A DNA stretch of 64,000 bases from PFL25 sp046260155 (GTDB lineage Bacteria; Chloroflexota; Anaerolineae; Anaerolineales; UBA4823), in the NCBI GenBank assembly GCA_046260155.1, contig JBJYXV010000065.1, forward strand, positions 99,058-163,057, written 5' to 3'. Shown in pieces: positions 37,262-47,278 of the stretch; position 1 is the first letter of the stretch, and each line of letters opens with the position of its first letter. The position numbers and the translations under genes were made by a program. The notes beneath the pieces are model-generated. The model saw only the letters and a program-made list of their open reading frames with translations. It searched no databases and was not told the origin of the DNA.

Positions 37262-39193
37262 TCATCCTGGTCCTAGATCAACCCATCCCAAATCTAACTC
37301 CTCGAGCTTCTCTTTGGTCGGGATACCTGTTGCGACATCCCAACCGCAGTACTCAAAGTATTTATCTATCGCAGCTTCAACTTCGGTTTTATCCAGTTTC
37401 CAACCATCACTCACCCCTCCTTTGAGAGGTGTGAACAGTTTTTCGGGTATTACATCAGCCCGTCGATCGATACCCTCCCGTGCATTGAAGGCGCGCATCA
37501 TGTTCAATCGCCTTTCACCAACTTTTTGGAGTTCTTCGAAACTTACATCTTCCCAGCCCGTGACAACTTGCACCAATTTAACCATCTGCTCTGGACCATA
37601 GAGCTGCCAGGCAGGTCCATAAACAAACTGGCATAAATTCAGGCTGTCCATGGTGCTGTACATGTGTTGAGAAGCCATCGCAAAGCGGATCTTCTCATTA
37701 CTTAGAGATCGCGCTTCCTGGGCTTCGTGGAAACCCAATACAGCCAAACGATCTGAGTAAAACTCAAAATCACCTTCGATAGCAGGATCGTGCTCGCTGG
37801 ATTGGTGGTCTGCACCAAATGGATTGGTGGTGTAAATCACGGCCAGTGAACGCTTGACGCGCGGCATGTGCGCTGGTGCTTCCTGGCCCTTGAAAGTGAT
37901 CAGGTATGCCTCAGTACCGCGACCAACCTGCTTCGCTGCCCGTTCGGATCCTTCAGCCAGGAGGTCCCCGAATCCCTCGCGCTTGGCTATGCGCTCAGTC
38001 AATTGGACCATCGCATCGGCATTCCCCCAGGATAGATCGAGGCCATCCGTGTCTTCCAGGGTCAGCTTGCCCTCATTAAATGCCTCAAATGCCCAGGAAA
38101 TGGTGGCTCCACAGGAAATTGAATCCATCCCGTATTGGTTGCAAATCTCGTTGGCTTTGCTGATCGCTGCTAAATCATCGATGGCGCAGTAGTTACCAAA
38201 AGTCGATGTAGTTTCATATTCCGGCCCGCCGTAATGTGGATCGACTTTGTACTTGCCCTGATTAATTTCCACCACCCGCTTGCAGCGCACTGTGCAGGCG
38301 TAACAGGTATCGCGTCCTTCCCGATCTTGTTTTCCTTCTGGAGCACCCTTCAAGATCGTTTCATACATCGTTGTACCATCAATGGCTTCCCAACCATCGA
38401 AGACACCGCTGTTATAGTTGTAAGTCGGCAGTGTCCCGGAAGTCTGGTTTGAACCGGTGGTGTCTGCAGTACCATACTTGGCTAAGCTAGCGATGTCAGA
38501 GTCCTCAAGATTTGCGGCACCCCACCTGGCAAGTTCATTCAACCCGGCTTTATCCGCAACCTTGGGGCGCTGCTTGCCTCGCACGGCGATCGCTTTTAAG
38601 TTCTTCGAACCCATCACAGCACCCATACCGGTGCGACCATTCGCTCGATTTGACATGCTGAAGATGCCTGCAAAGCGAACACCTTTCTCCCCGGCAGGTC
38701 CAATTTGCCACACTTCTATCTTATTGTCTCCCAGCTCCTCGCGAATGGCAGCCTCCGCCTCGCCGGTTATTTTCCCCCACAGGTGGGAGGCATCCCTCAG
38801 TTCATATTGGCCATTGTGAATCCACAAATAAACCGGTTTCTGAGCTCTTCCTTTGATCACAACAGCATCAAAACCTGCAAATTTTAGCTCCGCCGGAAAA
38901 AATCCACCACCCTGGGAATCACCAATTCCACCGGTCAGAGGAGATTTTGCAGCAGCGGTCATGCGGCTCTGTCCCGATATTGCCGCACCTGTCAGGACGC
39001 TCAGCGCCAGGACCAGCACGTTCTCGGATCCCAGCGGTTCTACTCCAGCTGGTAATTCCTTCAACAAGTAGTACATTGCCAGCGCACTCCCGCCCATGTA
39101 TTTTCGGTAAAAAGCTTCCTCTGGTTCTTCGACTGTGAGCGAGCCGCTGGTCAGATCGACATGTAGGATTTTTCCATTATAGCCATGTGTCAT
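37262..39193 (-). CDS. Aldehyde:ferredoxin oxidoreductase family protein (tungsten-type AOR)
   Basis: 643 residues, like Pyrococcus AOR (about 605) with slight extension. The N-terminal domain carries SGQSRMTAAAKSPLTGGIGDSQGGGFF for the pterin cofactor. The [4Fe-4S] ligands C297, C300 and C304 (CYACTVRC) and C521 sit where AOR has them. It would oxidise aldehydes to acids (or the reverse) with ferredoxin, using a tungsten-bis-pyranopterin cofactor. A MoaD/ThiS-like gene lies just upstream in the same direction, a usual AOR neighbour. No signal peptide is seen. The aldehyde preference is unknown. Confidence 0.92.
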   Translation of the reverse strand: MTHGYNGKILHVDLTSGSLTVEEPEEAFYRKYMGGSALAMYYLLKELPAGVEPLGSENVLVLALSVLTGAAISGQSRMTAAAKSPLTGGIGDSQGGGFFPAELKFAGFDAVVIKGRAQKPVYLWIHNGQYELRDASHLWGKITGEAEAAIREELGDNKIEVWQIGPAGEKGVRFAGIFSMSNRANGRTGMGAVMGSKNLKAIAVRGKQRPKVADKAGLNELARWGAANLEDSDIASLAKYGTADTTGSNQTSGTLPTYNYNSGVFDGWEAIDGTTMYETILKGAPEGKQDREGRDTCYACTVRCKRVVEINQGKYKVDPHYGGPEYETTSTFGNYCAIDDLAAISKANEICNQYGMDSISCGATISWAFEAFNEGKLTLEDTDGLDLSWGNADAMVQLTERIAKREGFGDLLAEGSERAAKQVGRGTEAYLITFKGQEAPAHMPRVKRSLAVIYTTNPFGADHQSSEHDPAIEGDFEFYSDRLAVLGFHEAQEARSLSNEKIRFAMASQHMYSTMDSLNLCQFVYGPAWQLYGPEQMVKLVQVVTGWEDVSFEELQKVGERRLNMMRAFNAREGIDRRADVIPEKLFTPLKGGVSDGWKLDKTEVEAAIDKYFEYCGWDVATGIPTKEKLEELDLGWVDLGPG

Positions 39194-39238
39194 TTTCTCT
39201 CTCCTTAAAACTGCAACGAAACTGGATGTTTGAACACA

Positions 39239-39472
39239 CTAACCACCACTGATCGATGAAAACAATTTGACTTCATCCCCCTCCTGTAATCTATGAGACC
39301 TGTCGGACACATGATCACCGTTGATGCTCACCACAACTCTCCTGGATATTTCCAGCCTTTGCAGCAAGTCGGCGAGGGTTGCCTCATCCTCTAATTCTAA
39401 ATCGGCTTTACCTTTCGCCTCTTCAGGCAATTTATCTCTAAGGATTGAATACAGATGGAGATGAATTTCCAA
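39239..39472 (-). CDS. MoaD/ThiS-family sulfur-carrier protein
   Basis: 77 residues in a beta-grasp pattern, ending in SSISGG, i.e. the C-terminal Gly-Gly that is thiocarboxylated in MoaD and ThiS. It probably donates sulfur for the pyranopterin of the AOR encoded 45 bases downstream. The large MoaE partner and an activating MoeB/ThiF are not in the window. A plain ThiS role is less likely given the neighbour. Confidence 0.85.
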   Translation of the reverse strand: MEIHLHLYSILRDKLPEEAKGKADLELEDEATLADLLQRLEISRRVVVSINGDHVSDRSHRLQEGDEVKLFSSISGG

Positions 39473-39731
39473 GATTAATACTCCACAATTTTTGATTCAA
39501 ATTGAATTAACTGATATTTTTTCGCGCCACAAAACAGGACGTATCTATCAGGTCCATTATAATGCTGTATATAATTTTAACATTGATTTTATGGTGAGTA
39601 AAAACGTGAACACGGTAAATACTGATCATCCTGTCTGGTGAAAATCGTGTTTTATCGAGTTTTGATTCTATATATCAGGAATAAAATTCGAATTACCCAC
39701 AATTACTTTGAGGCTCAGATAAGGATTGGCA

Positions 39732-40994
39732 ATGAATATTTCAGCGGATTTATTTCTTAAATTTGGAGTAGCCCTTGCGATTGGATTTATGATCGGCCTC
39801 CAGCGTGAGTTCGCCTTTCGTAGTCGACAGCAGGAGCTTTTGGCCGGGGAACGCACATTCGCATTGATGGCCCTGGTTGGGTGTTTATCAGCCATGATCG
39901 CGGATATTTTTAAATCCGCACTGGCTTTTATCGGGGTCATTTTCCTGGTAGGAATATTTACTGCTGTGGCGTATTTTATTGATGCCTGGCGAGGACAAGT
40001 AGGCCTGACCACGGAAATTGCCATCCTGGTCACAGTTCTGATTGGCGCTCTTTGTTATTGGGACTACCTTGTACTGGCAGCCTCATTAGGGATCATCACC
40101 ACCGTGCTGCTCAGCTTAAAAATTGAAACAGACCGCTTGGTGAGTGCTCTGACGCGAGAAGATATATTTGCTGCTTTGCAATTCGCAGTCATCACCCTGG
40201 TTATTCTCCCGATCCTCCCCAAAGAATCCAACCTCAGGCCACCATTTGATGTTTTGAGTCCATACAGGATCTGGCTCATGGTGGTGTTTATTTCCGCGAT
40301 CAATTTTATCGGTTACCTGGCAATTAAGATCGTCGGACCCGAACGAGGCATCGGATTAACCGGATTGCTGGGCGGCCTGGTCTCCAGCACCGGTGTCACG
40401 CTCGGGTTCAGCGAGCGCAGTAACCGGGAACCTACATTGGCAAAACCTTTCTCTCTGGCAATTATGATTGCCTGGACGGTGATGTTTGCTCGTGTGCTGG
40501 TCGAAGTTGGCGTGCTCAACCCGGAGTTGCTGAACCTGATTTGGCCGCCGATCACAGCTGCAGGTGTGGTTGGGTTGTTGTACTGTGTTTTCTTATTTTT
40601 CAGTCAAAGGACAACTGAGAAAGACACACTGGAGTTCTCAAATCCATTTGATCTCGTTGCAGCGATTAAGTTTGGTCTGCTATATGCGCTGATCCTGGTC
40701 GTTGCGAGGGCGGCCCAACTTTATTTTGGAAATACTGGAGTTTATATTTCATCATTGGTATCAGGTCTGGCGGATGTAGATGCGATCACCATCTCGCTGA
40801 CTCAGCTTACCATCGAGGGCACAGTCCCTCAAACCGTCGCCGCGCAATCGATCGTTATTGCGACTATCGCCAATACGCTTGCCAAAGGTGCAATCGTGAT
40901 CATCGGTGGTGCAAGTTTACTCAAACGAGCCTTGCTGCCAGGCATGCTGCTTGTTCTGACAACTGCCATAGTGATCACTTTACTGATGATTTAA
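39732..40994 (+). CDS. MgtC/SapB-like and DUF4010 membrane protein
   Basis: 420 residues with about twelve membrane helices. The first part (about 5-140) is MgtC/SapB-like (FGVALAIGFMIGLQREFAF), and the rest (about 180-415) is DUF4010, including GLTGLLGGLVSSTGVTLGFSERS. Proteins of this make-up are common but of uncertain function; an ion-related membrane role is often assumed. ATG at 39732 with AAGGA 6 bases upstream is chosen over a TTG two codons earlier. It is flanked by two AOR genes on the other strand. Confidence 0.85.
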   Translation: MNISADLFLKFGVALAIGFMIGLQREFAFRSRQQELLAGERTFALMALVGCLSAMIADIFKSALAFIGVIFLVGIFTAVAYFIDAWRGQVGLTTEIAILVTVLIGALCYWDYLVLAASLGIITTVLLSLKIETDRLVSALTREDIFAALQFAVITLVILPILPKESNLRPPFDVLSPYRIWLMVVFISAINFIGYLAIKIVGPERGIGLTGLLGGLVSSTGVTLGFSERSNREPTLAKPFSLAIMIAWTVMFARVLVEVGVLNPELLNLIWPPITAAGVVGLLYCVFLFFSQRTTEKDTLEFSNPFDLVAAIKFGLLYALILVVARAAQLYFGNTGVYISSLVSGLADVDAITISLTQLTIEGTVPQTVAAQSIVIATIANTLAKGAIVIIGGASLLKRALLPGMLLVLTTAIVITLLMI

Positions 40995-41168
40995 ATCCAA
41001 AAAAGGGAAGATCCGGGTTCTACTATTCACCGGGAAGTCTCGTTTAAAGCACCGCAATTCTCCAGCTGGTGCTGGTAGATTTATTCAATTCGCGAGCTAT
41101 ATCGGGTGAATTAAGTGCCTGGAAATTGGAACACTTAGAATTTTTATTGCATACCAGGTTAAGCAGAT

Positions 41169-42875
41169 CTACAGGTCCTCAAAGATGCCGTCCAGTTCGT
41201 CATCGGGAACGTCAAACACCACATCAAGCGGTGGAAGCGGTTCCCGCCTCATCCATTCTGGGATCCTGTCATCCGCTTTCGTGAAACCCGCCCGGCGATT
41301 GAACTCCCTTTCATAGCGGATCGTTTCACCCCCTAATTCCTGCAGCAAGCCCGTGTCATATTGGGTACCATAAAGGGCGTTGACCAGTTCAGATATCGTC
41401 TCGGGTGCAGCTGCAAAACCAAAGCCACTGAAGGCACAGGCACCCAGGGAATCATATCCGGCATTATTTAGCTGCGCAGCCCTGGAGACCTTGACCTGGT
41501 CTTTTGCCTGGCTATGTTTGATCTTTGCCCGGATTGTCAGGCCGCTGGTATGGTCCGCACCTTGCGGTGAGGTTGCATATGTCACGCCGGTGCCCTTGAT
41601 CGCACGGGGATCATAAGCCGAGATAGCCTGGTTTTTCACCACGGGTACCCTCTCAATACCAAACACCTGCCCTGTAATTGCTGCTCCATTCCCGAGGATG
41701 CGCCCCATCGGTGTGTTAATTCGTATTTCCTGGATCAACTCCAGGGCGCGCTCACCATCTCCAAAGGTCATTAATCCCGCTTCGCACACCACCCCTAATG
41801 CTGCTCCTATTTCTATTGAATCAAGGCCCAGATCATTGACCTCTTTATTCATCCGAGCGACCACATCCAGGCTGTCAATACCCAGATTTGATCCCATTAA
41901 TCCGATCGTTTCATACTCGAGTGGAGAGACGATTTCATTTTCCCCGGATCGATCGGAGTAGATATTCGAACACTTGATGGCGCAGCCTGCCATGCAGGAA
42001 TGGGTGGGATTCGCCACGCCACCCCTCTCGAGCAGCGTACTGCGCAGATGCTCTCCTCCGATCTGCTCGACACTTTCGAAGGTGCCCTCGCTGAAATTGC
42101 GTGTCGGCAGGCCGCCGAACCCATTGCACATATTTGCCATAGCAGCAGTCCCGTAATCCGCATATGAAGTCGTTTGCGGATGGTTGATTAATGCAGTTGT
42201 GAATCGTTTCCGGGCTTCTTTGAATGCGGGTTCATCATAAATGGGAGGCCGCTCCCCACCCTCGGCGTCAATCACGATCGCCTTGACACCTTTCGAACCC
42301 ATCACCGCTCCCAAACCACCTCGAGCGGCGATCCTCGAAGGAGACCGATCCTGATCGATATTTTGGATGCCCGCGGCTCGCAGCCTCATCTCTCCCCCCG
42401 GTCCGATCAGTGCGATTGCGATATCTTCCCCGTAACGCTCCAATAAATCAACCGCGGATTCGTAAACCCCCTTTCCCAGGATGCCTTGCGCATCCTCAAA
42501 CCGGACTCCAGCCCGGCTGAGATGCAGAACCTGCCACGCATCACTCTCAGGCTGGCTCTCGATGATCAAGGCTTTGATACCCAGCTGGGTTAGGTGGAAG
42601 CCAGTGCGACCTCCCGCGTTGGCTTCCTTGATGCCGCCGGTTAATGGGCTTTTTCCCCCGATCGAGATGCGGTCCAAGCTAGAAAGACGATGCCCGACCA
42701 ACAGGCCGGGAGCAAAGATCAGTTTGTTATCAGGCCCTAGCGGTTCGCAAGTTGGATTTACCTCATCCAGCATGATCTTCGCCAACAATCCCCTCCCGCC
42801 AAGATACTGCCAATCTTCGGGGGTTTCTTCAATTCTGTATTGTTTTGTGAACGTGTTTACGCGCCAGATATTCAT
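41169..42875 (-). CDS. Second aldehyde:ferredoxin oxidoreductase family protein
   Basis: 568 residues, a divergent AOR family member. The cofactor-binding domain has SIGGKSPLTGGIKEANAGGRTG (about 71-92). The cluster ligands are spaced C294-x3-C298-x3-C302 with a later C480, differing from the x2/x3 spacing of the other AOR here. Such spacing occurs in some AOR subfamilies with unknown substrates (YdhV-like, benzoyl-CoA-reductase-linked BamB-like). No redox partner is adjacent. A GGAAGAG lies upstream of the ATG at 42875. The assignment to the family is firm; the reaction is not. Confidence 0.9.
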   Translation of the reverse strand: MNIWRVNTFTKQYRIEETPEDWQYLGGRGLLAKIMLDEVNPTCEPLGPDNKLIFAPGLLVGHRLSSLDRISIGGKSPLTGGIKEANAGGRTGFHLTQLGIKALIIESQPESDAWQVLHLSRAGVRFEDAQGILGKGVYESAVDLLERYGEDIAIALIGPGGEMRLRAAGIQNIDQDRSPSRIAARGGLGAVMGSKGVKAIVIDAEGGERPPIYDEPAFKEARKRFTTALINHPQTTSYADYGTAAMANMCNGFGGLPTRNFSEGTFESVEQIGGEHLRSTLLERGGVANPTHSCMAGCAIKCSNIYSDRSGENEIVSPLEYETIGLMGSNLGIDSLDVVARMNKEVNDLGLDSIEIGAALGVVCEAGLMTFGDGERALELIQEIRINTPMGRILGNGAAITGQVFGIERVPVVKNQAISAYDPRAIKGTGVTYATSPQGADHTSGLTIRAKIKHSQAKDQVKVSRAAQLNNAGYDSLGACAFSGFGFAAAPETISELVNALYGTQYDTGLLQELGGETIRYEREFNRRAGFTKADDRIPEWMRREPLPPLDVVFDVPDDELDGIFEDL

Positions 42876-43305
42876 AGATTCATCTCTTCCACATCAATGC
42901 TGACAGATTCTCTGCGGGTCGTCAGGGATCGAGGTGAAACCACTGAACCAGGATCTCGGTTTTCAGGCCTGTGGAGATCGGCCACTGCAGGTTGGAGATT
43001 CCGCCTCGATTGCCAGCATGATGATTCTAAGTTGATCAGTTCAAGAAATTAAGTATAAGCTCAAAATGCACTCTTTGGCGAAGACTTTGTTATATTTTGA
43101 AGAATTCGGATCATAGGAACGGTTCGCTCCGTATTCCTACAGTAAAATAGGAAGTGTCAAGTACAGATACAGGAACGCATTACTCAGAATTGTTTCCTCT
43201 AAAGAGTGAAACCTGCCTGCTAAGCCGGAGCAAGGGTTCTTCTCCGGAATCACTCACTCAGGACATGCTCATTAATATGGAATGGAACGCGCGAGGAGAA
43301 AGGTT
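42876..43305 (+). promoter_or_regulatory. Upstream region and structured leader of pyruvate kinase
   Basis: A 430-base gap without a convincing gene. Its right half can fold into two hairpins: 43114-43139 (TAGGAACGG with CCG-TTCCTA, two-base bulge) and 43225-43247 (CCGGAG/CTCCGG with an inner AAG/CTT). A possible -10 box (TTATAT) lies near 43090. The leader matches no riboswitch I can name. Confidence 0.35.
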
Positions 43306-44745
43306 GTGACACTGCCCATCAAGAAAACGAAGATCGTCTGCACAATTGGACCCGCTTCACGGGACCAGGAGATTCTAGAGCAAATGCTCCTGGTAGGTAT
43401 GAATATCGCTCGCATTAATCTGGCACATGGGGAACTTGAAGACCACCGGCAAAAGATCGCCAATATACGGGCAGCCTCCAATGCTACCGGGCAAAGGGTC
43501 GCCATCTTTGCGGATCTGCCAGGACCAAAGATTCGCATCGGAGAATTAAACCAGGACCCAATTTTTCTGGAACGTGGTCAGGAGTTTGTTCTGGACACAA
43601 GGGAGAATACCGGGAACTCGGGGCGTGCTTCAATCAACTTTGAAGGTTTGCCGCTTGTGGTTAAACCTGGTAATTGGATTTTCATGAATGATGGATTTCT
43701 CCAGCTCCAGGTGGAAAGCGTCCAGCACGACCAGGTTCGCTGTAAAGTCATCGTGGGGGGTGAACTGCGATCTCACCAGGGGGTAAATTTTCCGGGAATC
43801 GAATTGGGAATCAGTGCCCTCACAGCTCAGGACCGGGAACTGCTCAAGTTTGTCGCGGAACAAGATTTGGATGGAGTCGGCGAATCGTTTGTGCAAACCG
43901 CACAAGATATTCAGGATTTGCGCGAGGCAGCTGCTGCTTTGGATTATAAACCCATGATCATCGCCAAGATCGAAAGAGCCGGTGCACTGGACAATATCGA
44001 AGAGATTCTCAACACCAGTGACGGGATCATGGTCGCCCGCGGAGATTTAGGGGTAGAAATTCCTATCGAAAAAATCCCCATCGTGCAGAAGGAATTGATT
44101 CGCAAGGCAAACCTGGCAGGGAAACCAGTCATCACCGCCACACAAATGCTCGAATCGATGACCCACAACCGAAGACCTACCCGCTCGGAGGCCACTGATG
44201 TTGCTAATGCGATCCTGGATGGGACGGACTGTGTGATGCTGTCCGGGGAAACAGCGGTCGGAAAATACCCTATCGAAACGGTGATGACGATGTCAAACTT
44301 GGCCTGCGAAGCTGAATCGAATATCCGCGTTTCAGGAATCTCTGAAACATTAAGACAGCGTCAGGTTAAGGAGCAGGTCTCACCAGGGGATGTGATCGCC
44401 CTCGCAGTTTATATGGCGATTGAAACCGTCCAACCTGCACTGGTGATCATCCTGGCGAACACCGGAGCCACAGTGCGGCGTGTATCCCGTTTTGGCTTGG
44501 CGCAGTGGATCATCGCTCCCAGCATGAACGAAGCCACCTGCCGGCGCCTGGAATTCTCCCGGGGTGTGCTGCCGGTCTACACAGCGGATAAATCAATCCT
44601 GGCTACACCTGAGTCCCGGCGCAAGTATGCCATCCAACAACTGGATACTTATGGTGTCGATTGTGGTAGTGTGATCATGGTGGAAGGATCTGGAACCCTG
44701 AAAGCCGAGGATACCAAGCGCATCGATATCATCGATCTTGGCTAA
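43306..44745 (+). CDS. pyk: Pyruvate kinase
   Basis: 479 residues. It converts phosphoenolpyruvate and ADP to pyruvate and ATP, the last step of glycolysis. Visible are KIVCTIGPAS at the start, INLAHG, IFADLPGPKIRIGE, the Mg/substrate loop IIAKIERAGALDNIEEI, MVARGDLGVEIP and ATQMLESM, followed by the C-terminal domain. GTG at 43306 has GAGGAG 7 bases upstream and places the N-terminus as in the family; an ATG at 43282 would add 8 residues and has no such site. It is preceded by a structured leader. Confidence 0.95.
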   Translation: MTLPIKKTKIVCTIGPASRDQEILEQMLLVGMNIARINLAHGELEDHRQKIANIRAASNATGQRVAIFADLPGPKIRIGELNQDPIFLERGQEFVLDTRENTGNSGRASINFEGLPLVVKPGNWIFMNDGFLQLQVESVQHDQVRCKVIVGGELRSHQGVNFPGIELGISALTAQDRELLKFVAEQDLDGVGESFVQTAQDIQDLREAAAALDYKPMIIAKIERAGALDNIEEILNTSDGIMVARGDLGVEIPIEKIPIVQKELIRKANLAGKPVITATQMLESMTHNRRPTRSEATDVANAILDGTDCVMLSGETAVGKYPIETVMTMSNLACEAESNIRVSGISETLRQRQVKEQVSPGDVIALAVYMAIETVQPALVIILANTGATVRRVSRFGLAQWIIAPSMNEATCRRLEFSRGVLPVYTADKSILATPESRRKYAIQQLDTYGVDCGSVIMVEGSGTLKAEDTKRIDIIDLG

Positions 44746-44834
44746 ATAATCAATCTTCTAAATATTTTCGGAGATCGATGTGCGTGGTGGTTCGATCTTT
44801 GAACCAATATAGAATTGGTTAGGACAGATAGAGC

Positions 44835-45569
44835 GTGGATATCTTTACTATCATGACTTGCAATGTAGGCAATGGGCGGGCAAAGCCTGAAACCTTGATC
44901 CCAGTAATTAGGTCTTCAGGTGCTGACCTGGTCGCATTTCAGGAGCTCAGTGATCTGCAGGCGACGGCGTTAAAGCATGAATTAATTTCCGATTACCCTC
45001 ACCAGGCAGTCTATCCTGGAGGCTTCGCAGGGAAAGCCTTGTTGAGCCGCCTGCCAATTCTGGACTCCAAGCAGCTGAATTTCTCTGAGGTACGTCCGGA
45101 TTTAAAAACCATCATCGATACGGGGAATACCCGGATTACTGTCATCATCGCTCACCCCCCACCCCCAAAACCAAACTGGAGGGGTTTAAAATTCGACCGC
45201 CAGACCTGGTCCCAGATCAAATCCCTGGCTGAGCTAGCGGTCAAGGTGCCCCCCGCCGTGCTGCTGGGAGATTTCAACCTGGCGGATTGGTGGGGAGAAT
45301 ATGCTTACCTGCGCTCCTTGGGATTGCAAGACGCCTTTCAAGTTGCCGGGCAGAGTCGAGGCCACACCCTTCCCAGGAGGGTTGGGCCTTGGAAACGCTT
45401 TCTGGCGCTTAATCGCTTGTTGAGCAGGCTTACTTTCTATCCCCTTTTGAGGGTCGATTACATCTGGTATACAGAGCCACTTTCCTGCAGAAAATCATGG
45501 GTGGGGCAGGACACCGGTTCAGATCACCTGCCGGTGCTGGCAGAATTGGTTATTGATCAATCCAGATAA
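44835..45569 (+). CDS. Endonuclease/exonuclease/phosphatase family protein
   Basis: 244 residues in the EEP fold. Motifs: MTCNVGNG with N10, FQELSD with E37, LLGDFNLADWW (about 140) and GSDHLPVLAEL at the end. The metal-binding and catalytic residues are all present, so it should be an active phosphodiesterase or phosphatase. The substrate (DNA, nucleotide or lipid head group) is unknown. The start is GTG at 44835 with a weak upstream site. It follows pyruvate kinase by 89 bases. Confidence 0.85.
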   Translation: MDIFTIMTCNVGNGRAKPETLIPVIRSSGADLVAFQELSDLQATALKHELISDYPHQAVYPGGFAGKALLSRLPILDSKQLNFSEVRPDLKTIIDTGNTRITVIIAHPPPPKPNWRGLKFDRQTWSQIKSLAELAVKVPPAVLLGDFNLADWWGEYAYLRSLGLQDAFQVAGQSRGHTLPRRVGPWKRFLALNRLLSRLTFYPLLRVDYIWYTEPLSCRKSWVGQDTGSDHLPVLAELVIDQSR

Positions 45570-45661
45570 TCCCATTAGAAACCCGCTTTATTGGGTCAAC
45601 TGAATCTTACTTCGCAACCTTCCTACACATCCATATGGTGGGTGCCCAATACATTTTTTTA

Positions 45662-46372
45662 TCACTCTATCCAGTCTGTGAACTTGGAGCGCGGCCAGGG
45701 ATTGGACATCCAGGAGGTATCTGGGGAGGGGAGTTTAAGGGCGCGCTCAACCGTCACCCAGCCATTTGGAAGCGGCAAGCGCTGTGGGTAGCCCCGGTTG
45801 CTGGTCCATTTCAACTGCCTTAATCCATCCACGGCAAACCACAAATCGATCACGGTTTGCACATCCTGCTCAACATACTTAAGCACCTGCAGGTATTGAC
45901 CGGCCTGCCACATTTTAGGGGCCATATCCCCCGTGATCCCGGGTGTTTTACCCGCCAAACCCATGCCCTGGGCTGCTTTATCCAATCCCAATGGAAAGCC
46001 TTTGAGACAGAATACATGGAACATCATATCAACATGCTGCAGAGCCAGCTGCGCACAGGCGGTCTTCATCCCGCTCTCTTCGGCCAGGATATCAAAATCA
46101 AAGCCCAACCCATTCCAGGTCAGGATTGTTCCCCCAGCCGCTGCTTGATCTTGAAGATATTTGACCAATTCCTGAGTTTCCGCGAGGCTCATCTGCGGGG
46201 CGTAGCCCCCATCGGATGTTTTGCCGTACCAAAGGGTAGCCGTTTCACCTGTCACTGTTGTCGCCGCGCAGGAGATTCCCAATGGCCGGTAGCGCTTCCA
46301 ATCCTGTTCGCCATCCGGGAAGTTCTTAGCGATTTCGATATCAAAGGCGATTAATTTTCGGGCTGTATTCAT
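45662..46372 (-). CDS. DEDD-type 3'-5' exonuclease (PolB-exonuclease-like)
   Basis: 236 residues, ribonuclease-H-like fold. The metal ligands are FDIEIA (D11, E13), WNGLGFDFDIL (D92/D94) and YVEQDV (D170). This matches stand-alone exonucleases related to the proofreading domain of family B polymerases. It would trim DNA or RNA 3' ends. ATG at 46372 has GGGAAGG 6 bases upstream and is preferred over a GTG at 46387. It is convergent with the EEP gene; no polymerase is nearby. Confidence 0.8.
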   Translation of the reverse strand: MNTARKLIAFDIEIAKNFPDGEQDWKRYRPLGISCAATTVTGETATLWYGKTSDGGYAPQMSLAETQELVKYLQDQAAAGGTILTWNGLGFDFDILAEESGMKTACAQLALQHVDMMFHVFCLKGFPLGLDKAAQGMGLAGKTPGITGDMAPKMWQAGQYLQVLKYVEQDVQTVIDLWFAVDGLRQLKWTSNRGYPQRLPLPNGWVTVERALKLPSPDTSWMSNPWPRSKFTDWIE

Positions 46373-46533
46373 GTCAAACCTTCCCACGACTAGTTAACAG
46401 TTCACCTGCGCAGCATGGAAGAATGATGCCAGGTCATCATAATTGGGCACTTTCCTTCTAAGAATCTCATACTGGGGATCCTGCTGATTATGATAGCACG
46501 AGTTTTTCAAGCTGGGTATTTTCCAGGATAGGG

Positions 46534-47004
46534 ATGGATAAAAATTTTCTGCGATATTTCATCCAGTCCGATGAAATGTATAATTGTCATATGCGGCTGA
46601 ATCTGGCAAGGGGCTTGATTGGCCTGACCATCCTGTGGAACCTGCAAGCGGCACTGGCTTTCCTGGTCTGGCCGGAGCGCTACATAAACGCTTTCGAATT
46701 GGATGGCATCGTCGGCTCAGCGATGTTGCGCGGCTTGGGGGTGCTGTTCGTGATGTGGAACATCCCTTACCTGGTCGCACTCTGGCACCCGGTCCGCTAT
46801 CGCGTTTCCCTCTACGAAGCACTGGCCATGCAGACGATCGGCTTGCTCGGAGAAGGTTTGATTTATCTGTCTCTAACAGCCATTGACACCGCTTTACGCG
46901 CTTCCCTGGCTCGCTTTATGGCATTCGATGGGCTGGGATTAGCCCTGTTACTGATCTCAGTATGGATCACACGCGATATTTTCGTCAAAATAAAGAACCA
47001 GTAG
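46534..47004 (+). CDS. Four-helix membrane protein of unknown function
   Basis: 156 residues with about four hydrophobic helices (about 24-45, 62-85, 92-115 and 128-150). I recognise no family beyond a loose DoxX-like look. The ATG at 46534 has AGGA 5 bases upstream. A TATAAT at 46579-46584 lies inside the frame and could instead drive a shorter, nearly leaderless product from ATG at 46591 (MRLNLARGLIGL). It stands alone between divergent or unrelated genes. Confidence 0.65.
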   Translation: MDKNFLRYFIQSDEMYNCHMRLNLARGLIGLTILWNLQAALAFLVWPERYINAFELDGIVGSAMLRGLGVLFVMWNIPYLVALWHPVRYRVSLYEALAMQTIGLLGEGLIYLSLTAIDTALRASLARFMAFDGLGLALLLISVWITRDIFVKIKNQ

Positions 47005-47081
47005 TCCCGCCAGAAAATCAAATTACAGCTGTTTTTTCGTGCTGAAGCCAAAAAATACCTCAAATTAGGTATTGTTTCTTA

Positions 47082-47110
47082 TTGAATTTTACCCGCTTAG
47101 ATCCTATAAT
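47082..47110 (+). promoter_or_regulatory. Sigma-70-type promoter of the beta-helix gene
   Basis: TTGAAT (47082-47087), a 17-base spacer and TATAAT (47105-47110). This implies a 5' leader of about 160 bases before the ATG at 47279. Confidence 0.6.
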
Positions 47111-47278
47111 CTTAGGGTATTGTAGAAGGTACCTTCAGCTACCAAACCGTGTGTTATTGACACCCTGTTCAACAAATCAACCGCATACCAGATTCATCAT
47201 TCCAAGGAGGTGCCATATTCAATTCAACCGATCCATTGAAGGATTCACCGCGTTTCAAAAAAACCATAGGAGCAAGCA

